Below, piece by piece: positions 1-6,725 of a DNA stretch of 6,814 nt. Each line of letters begins with the position of its first letter. The first letter of the stretch is position 1. The position numbers and the translations under genes were made by a program. Source of the stretch: Gammaproteobacteria bacterium. GTDB taxonomy: Bacteria; Pseudomonadota; Gammaproteobacteria; HK1. Under the pieces are notes generated by a model. It worked only from the letters and a program-made list of their open reading frames with translations. It did no database searches and was not told where the DNA came from. The DNA is taken from assembly GCA_013042035.1 (NCBI GenBank), contig JABDQX010000274.1:1-6814 (forward strand). The letters run 5' to 3'.

Positions 1-44
1 CTCTTAGCAACTCTATGATCTCGCCCTCCAACACCTTTTTGAGT

Positions 45-503
45 TTAGCCGGAAATCACCCGCCAACCCGGTGGGAAGCCATCCTCCCTTGGTTTGCCGC
101 GCAACAGCTTCATGGTCTCTTCGCTCATCGGTAACGAATCGATCTCTTCGGGTGTGACCCAACGCGCTTCCAGGGCATCGTCGCCGGCCCTTGGAGAACC
201 GGACAGATAATCGGCCAACAGATCCGTAATGACGTAGTGGTAACGGATCCGGCCTTGTTCATCCTTGTCGACGACGTCGAAAATATAGATCGGATGACGG
301 GCGCGGATACGGATCCCCGTCTCTTCCCATATCTCTCGTTCCGCCGCTGCCTGGAGCGTTTCTCCCAACCGAATACATCCCCCCGGAACCGCCCAGAGAT
401 CTTGATTCGGGGGCTGGCCTCGGCGGATCAGGAGCACCGATTCGCCTTTGAACACGACGGCGCCCACCGCTACGATGGGCTCTGTTGGATAGGAGTGGCT
501 CAT
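45..503 (-). CDS. Nudix hydrolase, ADP-ribose pyrophosphatase-like
   Basis: This 152-residue protein is a single-domain Nudix hydrolase, a cytoplasmic enzyme family that cleaves nucleoside diphosphates linked to another group. The complete Nudix box G-x5-E-x7-R-E-U-x-E-E-x-G-U is visible at residues 42-64 (G42, E48, R56-E57, E60-E61, G63), so the metal-binding and catalytic glutamates are all present. The N-terminal strand (VAVGAVVF) and the LWAVPGG turn are typical of the small ADP-ribose pyrophosphatase-like group. The exact substrate cannot be read from sequence: ADP-ribose is the best guess, and other dinucleotides or oxidised nucleotides are possible. Length is normal and no residue is missing. 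I see no good Shine-Dalgarno sequence before the ATG. The start is chosen because the Nudix fold begins about ten residues later. It lies 178 bp downstream of the PFOR-like gene, on the same strand, with a MITE-like repeat between them, so co-transcription is uncertain. Confidence 0.93.
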   Translation of the reverse strand: MSHSYPTEPIVAVGAVVFKGESVLLIRRGQPPNQDLWAVPGGCIRLGETLQAAAEREIWEETGIRIRARHPIYIFDVVDKDEQGRIRYHYVITDLLADYLSGSPRAGDDALEARWVTPEEIDSLPMSEETMKLLRGKPREDGFPPGWRVISG

Positions 504-520
504 ATTTTTTATCGGGATTG

Positions 521-641
521 AGAGCCTGTTTGGTTAAAGTGATATCGGCTGCAAAAGCGGTAGAATCGGTCCATGATTTGCGAAAAATAGCCTCGATTTC
601 CCACTTTTTCGCTACCATACCCTTTAAACCAAACCGGCTCT
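521..641. repeat. MITE-like element with ~20-bp terminal inverted repeats
   Basis: The left arm (521-539, AGAGCCTGTTTGGTTAAAG) and the right arm (622-641) are reverse complements apart from one mismatch and one extra base. They enclose 82 bp. A second, inner 8-bp inverted repeat pairs GCGAAAAA (580-587) with TTTTTCGC (605-612). An ATG lies just inside the right arm on the minus strand and opens a short reading frame that runs into the left arm and beyond, as would be expected of an internally deleted insertion sequence. No clear target-site duplication is visible at the ends. The alternative is a long hairpin acting on the RNA between the PFOR-like and Nudix genes, since the arms would pair in a transcript from either strand. 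The inverted repeat is directly visible, whereas a mobile origin is inference. Confidence 0.6.
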
Positions 642-643
642 GA

Positions 644-659
644 AAACGCGCGGGCGTTT
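644..659 (-). terminator. Possible weak terminator hairpin after the PFOR-like gene
   Basis: A perfect 6-bp stem (AAACGC/GCGTTT) with a 4-nt GC loop lies 22 bp past the PFOR-like stop codon. On the minus strand the 3' arm ends in a short T run. The stem is short and the T run is mostly part of it, so it would be a weak intrinsic terminator at best. The larger inverted repeat immediately downstream could do the same job. Confidence 0.25.
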
Positions 660-681
660 GGATAATTCGGCGTTGATCAGA

Positions 682-3600
682 TCACTGCAATCCGGCCAAC
701 CGCATCAGTTGCGCGTGGACCTTGTCCGCCATCTCCGCTTCCACGGTTTCCCGCAATCCCGCCACTTCGGTATCGAAATCTTTTTTCATCGTTGCCTGTT
801 CTTTTTCACGCAGGATCGCTATCCGCTGTTCGGTCTGCTTTTCCACCTTTTCCGTAAAGGGTGTTACGAGACCCGCCATTTCCTGCAGGATACGCCAGGC
901 CTCGCGCCGATCCTGAATAGCGGTGATTAGCTTGGGATCCACCTGATAGGGTATTGACTCGCCATTTGGTCCCGGATGATGGATGACGGCTATTTTTCCG
1001 GTACGGTGCGCGGGATCGCGCGCCAGATACTCCAGCAGTGGTAGCGTATCGGGCTCTTCTTCCTCGGAAACCGGTAGGAAACGCTCCGCGAACCGGCCCT
1101 CTTCCAACGCCCAGTGGGCTGGGGTGTAGGGCTCCCGGTTTTCCGCAGTCCAGATCAGATTGGGATCCGGGTTACCGGCGAGATCGATTCGAAGGCCAAA
1201 TACTCCCTGGGCGCGTGGGTCGTAGCGGAACAAGGGAAACACCCGCGAGCGCACGGCGTCCCCGGCGCGATCGACGGTGTGGCTCATGGGGAAACCATGA
1301 CGCTCCGGGCTCGGTGCGTGGACGTGCAGCAATGCCGGTCCGGTGTAATCCATGGCGGCATGGATGCTGGTGAGGAAGTGCTCTGGGTCGGCAATGGATG
1401 TCTGCGCCACGTAGGCCCGGTATTGGGCGAGCGCCAGCAAACCGATGTTGATCCTGGGCGTTTTGGCAAGGGAAAAGGGTGCGTCCACCATGACGCCGGT
1501 CGTATCCGTGGCGGTTACGACGGCATCCAGTCCCAAATCCAGTTCGGAGACGATGAGAATCTTGAAGGGCAGATCGGAGCTGAGCAACCACAGGATCGGC
1601 GCGAGTCCTCGTCCCCCCAGGGCTTCGTTATTGCCCAGCAGGATGACCGGTGGGCAAAGTTGCTGTTCCTTGGGGGTCAGGTCCTGCCAGACCAGGGGAT
1701 GGGAGGCGCTGTCCGGTTTGAAGGAGGTTCTGCCCCGTCGCGTTCCCGCGCGGGCCGATGTCTGAGTGCCACTTTGATTGATGGCGTCGGAGGCCTCCCG
1801 CAAAACCTGGATGATTTCCGTGGTCTTGCGAAGCTGGCCTTCGAAAATGCCCGCAGCCAGTTGTGCCGTGGCACCCGTCATATCGATGGTGACCGGCACG
1901 TGGAAGGGGTTGTTGGGGTAAGCACCGGCCCAGGTGGCAAGGGAGCCCGGTCCCACGGCCAGGCCGAAACGGGCGCGCCCCAGCCCCTGTCGTCCGTTTT
2001 TGATCTCCCAGTGAAAGTCTCCGAGCGTACGGGTCAGCTCCACCAGTCGGCGCAGTCTCGTGATATTCACGATACCGGTATCCTCGGCGGTGTCGAGATG
2101 TTTGGTGAGTACCGTCAGGGGGACCTGACCGGGATGGACCGAGGCAAGTCCCGTGGCCAGGGCGTCCAGATCCTTGGTGGGCAGGGCGTCCGTTACGATA
2201 CTCTGAATCAATGCCAGGACATCGCCGCGCGCTTTGTCGATATCGGTCTGGAATCCTTTCGCCAGGGGTTGTTGGTGGGCCTCCACGGCACTTAGCAGGA
2301 AACGGACCGCAATCTTCTCACCGGAACCGGCCTCCGCGCCATCTCCACCGATCATGCTGAGCAGGCACTGGCGGGATAGCTGTAAGGCAGCCATCGGGTT
2401 GACGAGTGGGTCGCGGCCGGCGCGCTCGATGGTTTCGGGTGTGGTTTCCGGCAGATTTTCCCAGACTCTCCACAGGCGATGCGCTTCCCTGATGCGCGTC
2501 AGGGTTTGTGGGGCCGGGGTCAATGCCCCCGGTTCGCAGGCATGGACACAAATATTACACGCCTTGCAGGTATTGGGGTTGACAAACAGGGATAACAGCT
2601 CTCCGCTGCCGGCTTTGGTCTTTTCGTGCGCGGTGAAAAACGGTGCCGTGCGCGCAATAGTGATCGATCCGATCTCCGTGAGGAGCTTTTCCATGGCCTC
2701 CGCTGTCTTCCCGTGTTCATTCCCCGCATCCGTTGCTGTACCCATCTTCGAGTCGCCGCTTTCGGGAAATCGTACCTCCGCCATGAGTTCGGCGATCGTA
2801 CCGGCTGTTGCATTTTTTGTATCGGCGCACCGCGAATGGAGTTCATTGGCAAGCCGGGAGGCGATGGAACGGAGTGCTCCGGCTTCCGCCATGCGAATGC
2901 CGGCGTCGATGAGTCGCTTCGCACTGATGACAAGCGGCGCAATCGCGCTGTCCGGACAGGTTGCCCAACAGTTTCCGCAGCCGGTACACGCGCCAGGATC
3001 GAATGCCGGTAGGATCTCGCGTGAGTCGCTCAGATTCCGAAAGGTGGATGTCAACGGTGGAACGATGCCCGTAGCGAGATAAGGGTCCGGTGTTAGCTCG
3101 TGGGCCTCGCCATTTTGGTACATCACCCCGACCTGATGCCAGAAGCGTGGCAGGCTGTCGTAAGTCTCGTCCGCCTTGCCGAGTTGTCGCACGGTGGTTG
3201 GGACCTCGTCGCTCCAAAAGGCGCGCGCCTCCGCTTCTTCCGGGTTTTCCAGGGTTGAGAACAAGCCATAATCGACCCGCTGAACCCCGTCGATTCCGCT
3301 GGTAAAGGCGGTAAGCCGGGCTTCCTGTTCGGTGGTGGGAAGGTCTTGCAGGATATTGCTGCGCACTTCCGTCAGGCGCTCGGTGGCAAGGGGTAGCCGC
3401 CCCGCGTCGCCAAGGGCGCCAAGCAGCGCGCCGAGCAGTCGTTCCTTGGAAAGTTCCAGTCCGGCCCTGTCGCCAGTGGGCGCGACACGATAGAGCACTG
3501 CCTGCTTGATGCGGATACCCTGGCGTAGGACCGGCGGTAGAGAATGCCAAAACGTTTCACCATCGAGCAGGCTTTCGGTCATGAGGACGCCGTTCTGAAT

Positions 3601-5436
3601 CAAATCGGCAATCGGTCTCATGAACTGGTGGTGACGCGGCGTGGTTACCACCGAGATATCCACCGGCACCTGATCACCGGAGTCACGCAACGGCGGCGGA
3701 CCCACATCGACCCGATCCACGCAATAGGATTCGAATCGCTCCCAGTAAAGACCAAGGTTGCTGCGTACCTCTCCGTTGAGCAGGCGCTGGAGAAATTCCG
3801 CCGCTTCGATGGCGAGTCCTTCGGCACCTTGTCCCGGGATGCGGTGGATCGCCAGTGTCAGTGTACTTTTCGGACGCAGATCGGGCGGAAAATCCTTGCC
3901 TCTTAGCCCGAGATTGGCGATCTCCGGGTAATCCCGGCGCAGTATATCCAGCAATACCTGCCGCTTGGGATACACGCTGGATACTCGGGCAAAGTCGAAT
4001 CCCAGATAGATACGCGAACGCACCTGTTCCACTTCTCCATCACCTATGCTTTTCGACGGGGTGTTCGAACGGAACCAGCGCCTGGGACGGCGCACCTGTT
4101 TGATGTTGCGGGCCAGTTCCTCGCACAGCGCAACCAGATCCGCGCCCCGAAGTGGTAGGCCACCGAGGCCAAACAGCACCGAACGCAGGCGCGGCTGCTC
4201 GTTGTCGGTGATGACCGGGTAGTGGGGATGGGTATGATGCCCGAAGCGATTGTTTTCCAATGCGCGATTGATGGCTGCCCGGAGCTGGCGTGTCAGAGGT
4301 GGATCGGCGGCAAGAGGTGTGTCCGATCTTTCCAGCACACCGACAATGCGTTTCCCGCGCAGGACTTCAGCGAGTTGCGGTCCTGGAAATGGCCGTAGAC
4401 AGCGGATCCCAATTACACCGATCCGCATGCCGCGCTTTCGCATGTAGTCCGCGGTCGCCTGTATCGTTTCCGTGGCGGACCCTTGTGTTACCAATACGAT
4501 GTCGGCATTGCTCATCTGATAGGTGGATATGGCATCGAGCTGCCGGTGGGTGTGCTCCGCGAGCCATTCCGAGGATTCGCGCAGAATCGCCGCCACATGC
4601 CTGTCGAAGTAGGGGCGTTTGGCCACCGCGCTAAGACCCCAGCTCTCCGTTCCCTGCAAGGCGCCATGCAACACCGGCCGATCCAGGTCGTGCCAACAGG
4701 GGATTCGCCGCCGCTTTCCACCGAAAATAAGGCGTTGTGCCGGGGTTGGAGGCTGGATTTTTTCATGGGCGGGGCCGATGAATGAGCGGACGAGATCGGA
4801 CGAGGGCAGGGCGACGTTTTGTACCGCGAGCGCGGTTTGCTCTCCATCCATGGCCACGATCCCCGGGATCAGGGAAAGTTCCGCGGTTCTGCGGGCGACC
4901 AATGTAAGATCCACCGCCTCCTGCACATTCGTCGCCAACAACACGAAACAGCCCGAATCACCTGTCGTATGGTAGGTCTCATGGCCGGTGCCCAACGCGC
5001 CGGCTTGGGCTGCCAGCGTTTGATTCGACAGATGGACAACAAGCGGCAGATGACGGCCCGCCGCCATGACCAAAAGATCGTGTCCGCTGATTAAGTCGGA
5101 ACTGGACAGAAATACGGTTGCGCGTACCCCGGACATGGTGAGTCCCATGGCCGCGGCGAGTGCTCCCCGAGGCCCTTCGGTTCCCCGGCTCCCCAAACGC
5201 GCGCCGAAGCAATTGATGCCTTTGCGTTCCTGTTCGGCCTTCCAGACGATATTGGTTGTTTGGGCCGGAAACGATGTGTTCAATGCGGCCATGTCGGCAA
5301 GGCATGTTTCCGTGATGGCTACCGCCGTGGCGCCGTCCAGGACGATATCGCTGGCGTGATCGGTAAGTCTATCGGCCACTCTGGAGGTGGGAAGCCGTTG
5401 GAACAGCCGAAGCGGGGAGTTGGCGAGACTGGGCAT
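682..5436 (-). CDS. Degenerate PFOR/NifJ-like 2x[4Fe-4S] protein
   Basis: A 1584-residue homologue of pyruvate:ferredoxin oxidoreductase, which normally oxidises pyruvate to acetyl-CoA with thiamine diphosphate (ThDP) and is about 1,200 residues. Visible in order: PFOR domain I (about 30-220); transketolase-C-like domain II (about 305-425); a gamma-type domain III (about 475-650); a region I cannot assign (650-800); two ferredoxin motifs, C817/C820/C823/C827 and C957/C960/C963/C967; a ThDP-domain remnant (about 1150-1430, ending in the recognisable FPLFRYDP); and a charged coiled coil (about 1522-1578). The catalytic apparatus looks lost. GDGWA of PFOR becomes GNNEA (1268-1272), the proximal-cluster CxxC is absent, the late APC cysteine is S1376, and the substrate Thr and Arg positions appear as F56 and Q139. 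E87 may be the retained ThDP glutamate. The frame is open throughout, so it is not a decayed pseudogene. No signal peptide or membrane segment is apparent. AGGA lies 14 nt before the ATG, which is rather far. Homology is firm. The function is unknown, with electron transfer or scaffolding inferred. Confidence 0.88.
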   Translation of the reverse strand: MPSLANSPLRLFQRLPTSRVADRLTDHASDIVLDGATAVAITETCLADMAALNTSFPAQTTNIVWKAEQERKGINCFGARLGSRGTEGPRGALAAAMGLTMSGVRATVFLSSSDLISGHDLLVMAAGRHLPLVVHLSNQTLAAQAGALGTGHETYHTTGDSGCFVLLATNVQEAVDLTLVARRTAELSLIPGIVAMDGEQTALAVQNVALPSSDLVRSFIGPAHEKIQPPTPAQRLIFGGKRRRIPCWHDLDRPVLHGALQGTESWGLSAVAKRPYFDRHVAAILRESSEWLAEHTHRQLDAISTYQMSNADIVLVTQGSATETIQATADYMRKRGMRIGVIGIRCLRPFPGPQLAEVLRGKRIVGVLERSDTPLAADPPLTRQLRAAINRALENNRFGHHTHPHYPVITDNEQPRLRSVLFGLGGLPLRGADLVALCEELARNIKQVRRPRRWFRSNTPSKSIGDGEVEQVRSRIYLGFDFARVSSVYPKRQVLLDILRRDYPEIANLGLRGKDFPPDLRPKSTLTLAIHRIPGQGAEGLAIEAAEFLQRLLNGEVRSNLGLYWERFESYCVDRVDVGPPPLRDSGDQVPVDISVVTTPRHHQFMRPIADLIQNGVLMTESLLDGETFWHSLPPVLRQGIRIKQAVLYRVAPTGDRAGLELSKERLLGALLGALGDAGRLPLATERLTEVRSNILQDLPTTEQEARLTAFTSGIDGVQRVDYGLFSTLENPEEAEARAFWSDEVPTTVRQLGKADETYDSLPRFWHQVGVMYQNGEAHELTPDPYLATGIVPPLTSTFRNLSDSREILPAFDPGACTGCGNCWATCPDSAIAPLVISAKRLIDAGIRMAEAGALRSIASRLANELHSRCADTKNATAGTIAELMAEVRFPESGDSKMGTATDAGNEHGKTAEAMEKLLTEIGSITIARTAPFFTAHEKTKAGSGELLSLFVNPNTCKACNICVHACEPGALTPAPQTLTRIREAHRLWRVWENLPETTPETIERAGRDPLVNPMAALQLSRQCLLSMIGGDGAEAGSGEKIAVRFLLSAVEAHQQPLAKGFQTDIDKARGDVLALIQSIVTDALPTKDLDALATGLASVHPGQVPLTVLTKHLDTAEDTGIVNITRLRRLVELTRTLGDFHWEIKNGRQGLGRARFGLAVGPGSLATWAGAYPNNPFHVPVTIDMTGATAQLAAGIFEGQLRKTTEIIQVLREASDAINQSGTQTSARAGTRRGRTSFKPDSASHPLVWQDLTPKEQQLCPPVILLGNNEALGGRGLAPILWLLSSDLPFKILIVSELDLGLDAVVTATDTTGVMVDAPFSLAKTPRINIGLLALAQYRAYVAQTSIADPEHFLTSIHAAMDYTGPALLHVHAPSPERHGFPMSHTVDRAGDAVRSRVFPLFRYDPRAQGVFGLRIDLAGNPDPNLIWTAENREPYTPAHWALEEGRFAERFLPVSEEEEPDTLPLLEYLARDPAHRTGKIAVIHHPGPNGESIPYQVDPKLITAIQDRREAWRILQEMAGLVTPFTEKVEKQTEQRIAILREKEQATMKKDFDTEVAGLRETVEAEMADKVHAQLMRLAGLQ

Positions 5437-5458
5437 GTTATTTTATGGTTTCCTATCG

Positions 5459-5533
5459 CCGGAACCTGGAACAAAACGGCTAAAAAATTCTTGTGGCGTA
5501 TTTTTGTTCCGGTTGTGTGGCGTTGGGTTCCGG
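5459..5533. repeat. Nested inverted repeat in the leader of the PFOR-like gene
   Basis: Two perfect inverted repeats are nested here. The outer pair is CCGGAACC (5459-5466) with GGTTCCGG (5526-5533). The inner pair is GGAACAAAA (5468-5476) with TTTTGTTCC (5502-5510). In the PFOR-like transcript they would form one interrupted stem-loop ending about 22 nt before the start codon, close to where the ribosome binds. It overlaps repeat copy A. A leader-RNA or operator role is inference, and the structure could simply be part of the dispersed repeat. Confidence 0.5.
5473..5525 (+). repeat. Interspersed ~50-bp repeat, copy A
   Basis: This stretch aligns over about 50 bases, with roughly 80% identity and two single-base gaps, to 6675-6725 in the same orientation. 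Shared blocks include AAACG, TAAAAAA, GTATTTT, GTTCCGG and TGTGT. It lies 37-89 bp upstream of the PFOR-like start codon. Both copies precede minus-strand genes. The rest of the 5437-5676 gap shows no supported gene. A 44-codon frame at 5443-5577 (minus) exists but lacks a ribosome-binding site. Confidence 0.6.
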
Positions 5534-5676
5534 TAGAATGTTTCGGTGTCGTTATCGATATAGCGCACGATTTTCATCGTTGTTCATCGTAACCGAACAC
5601 GATGGTCATCGGGATCGTATTCAAAGCCTGTCATATCCGAAACTATACCATTGTCTATGTGTTTGTGGACCCTATT

Positions 5677-6660
5677 TCAAACTTTCACCCTTCCAACTTC
5701 CCTTAAAGCCCCCGCGCAACTCGAACCCTGCCCGGCCGTGCAGCCAAAACAATGATCGGCAACCGTGATTCGATTGCCCACAAGGGACATATCGGCCAGT
5801 TCTCCGATGTAGATCCTTTCCCTATCCGGCACCCGGATGGGAAGATTCAGCATCTGGTTGAAGTCGCAGTCATAGATCCGGCCTCGCCAGTCCACGCTGA
5901 CCAGAGAACGGCACATCACCTGTTCGAGATTTTCCGATCGGAAGGCGTTTTTTAACAACTGAACATAGCTTTCCCATTTCCCAGAGGAGCGCAACAGTTG
6001 GCCGAAACGCGCAATCGGCAGGTTGGTAAACACATAGAGATTATTGAAAGCCACGCCGTAACGCGCCGCCAGTTCCCGTTTATAGTCGCCTTCCAATTGT
6101 TGTTGCGGTGGCGGCAGGAAAGAGCCCGTGGGATTGTAGACCAGATTCAGCGTCAGCCCCGTCTCCGCCTGTCCGTATCCCAGGGCGTTCAGGCGTGTTA
6201 GGGCGCGTATACTTGGCCCGAAGACCCCCTTGCCACGTTGACCGTCCACGTTCTCCTCGAGATAGCAGGGGAGCGACGCGACAATCTCCACCCGGTGTTC
6301 GGCGAGAAATTCGGCCAATCCAATCTGAGTTTTCTCTTCCAGAATAGTGAGGTTGCAGCGATCGATTACCCGGACGCCAAGGCCACGGGCCTGGGCGACC
6401 AGATAGCGAAAATGGGGATTGAGTTCCGGCGCGCCGCCGGTAAGATCCAAGGTGGTGACCTTGCCGTTTCCCAAAAAAGCCAATACTTCCTCCACGGTTC
6501 GCGCTGACATCTCTTCCGTGCGGTGTGGGCTCGCGCCCACATGGCAATGCCGGCACGATTGATTACAGCGGTAGCCGAGGTTTACCTGTAACGTTTGCAG
6601 GTCGGTTCGGATCAGGGGAGGGAATGCTTTGTTTTGCGGGAAAGGGGTGATCGTTAACAT
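5677..6660 (-). CDS. arsS: Arsenosugar biosynthesis radical SAM protein ArsS
   Basis: A 327-residue radical SAM enzyme of the ArsS family. In characterised members the enzyme joins the 5'-deoxyadenosyl group of S-adenosylmethionine to dimethylarsenite, an early step of arsenosugar synthesis after ArsM methylation. The radical SAM cluster motif CxxxCxxC is at C32, C36 and C39, directly after a typical first strand, and GGAPE at 75-79 is the usual SAM-contacting segment. The C-terminal half carries the family's cysteine-rich domain, with C102, C132, C250, C265 and the hallmark CFGCTAGQGSSCAG (C304, C307, C315). Some family members are selenoproteins, but here the motif positions read as ordinary cysteine codons. 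Length is normal and the protein is complete. A weak GTAGG lies 6 nt before the ATG, supporting this start. No arsM is visible in the window, so the arsenic role rests on family membership, and the wider family may include enzymes with other substrates. Confidence 0.85.
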   Translation of the reverse strand: MLTITPFPQNKAFPPLIRTDLQTLQVNLGYRCNQSCRHCHVGASPHRTEEMSARTVEEVLAFLGNGKVTTLDLTGGAPELNPHFRYLVAQARGLGVRVIDRCNLTILEEKTQIGLAEFLAEHRVEIVASLPCYLEENVDGQRGKGVFGPSIRALTRLNALGYGQAETGLTLNLVYNPTGSFLPPPQQQLEGDYKRELAARYGVAFNNLYVFTNLPIARFGQLLRSSGKWESYVQLLKNAFRSENLEQVMCRSLVSVDWRGRIYDCDFNQMLNLPIRVPDRERIYIGELADMSLVGNRITVADHCFGCTAGQGSSCAGALREVGRVKV

Positions 6661-6666
6661 TAAAAA

Positions 6667-6671
6667 CCTAC
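6667..6671 (-). promoter_or_regulatory. Weak ribosome-binding site of arsS
   Basis: GTAGG on the minus strand sits 6 nt upstream of the arsS ATG at 6660. It is a partial match to the anti-Shine-Dalgarno sequence at good spacing and supports this start over internal ones. Confidence 0.4.
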
Positions 6672-6674
6672 AAC

Positions 6675-6725
6675 AAACGATAAAAAACCTCGTAGAGTAT
6701 TTTGGTTCCGGCTGTGTCGGGTTGA
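6675..6725 (+). repeat. Interspersed ~50-bp repeat, copy B
   Basis: This is the second copy of the repeat at 5473-5525, in the same orientation. It begins 15 bp upstream of the arsS start codon. It contains a small CCG/CGG stem (CCGGCTGTGTCGG). The remaining bases to the window end (6726-6814) show no gene, RNA or clear promoter that I can support. Confidence 0.6.

Noticed and set aside
1..44. Start or end of another gene at the left edge
   Set aside because: A minus-strand frame (LKKVLEGEIIELL) stays open to the edge, but it has no convincing start codon or ribosome-binding site and is too short to judge.
259..618. A minus-strand frame spanning the MITE-like element and half of the Nudix gene
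   Set aside because: Over the Nudix gene it is an Arg/Gly-rich out-of-frame shadow. Only its first codons, inside the inverted-repeat element, might be a remnant of something real.
1114..2295. A 393-codon open frame on the plus strand, opposite the PFOR-like gene
   Set aside because: Its translation is Gly/Arg-rich with no recognisable domain, and it lies wholly antisense to a well-supported homologous gene. It is a by-product of GC-rich codon use.
5585..5604. Small hairpin CATCGT/ACGATG downstream of arsS as a terminator
   Set aside because: It has only six base pairs with an 8-nt loop and no T run on the minus strand, and the region is full of CATCG-like words, so chance is likely.
5677..5679. 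Possible selenocysteine reading of the arsS TGA
   Set aside because: The cysteine-rich C-terminal motif is already complete upstream with normal cysteine codons, and the TGA follows the natural end of the domain, so it is a plain stop.
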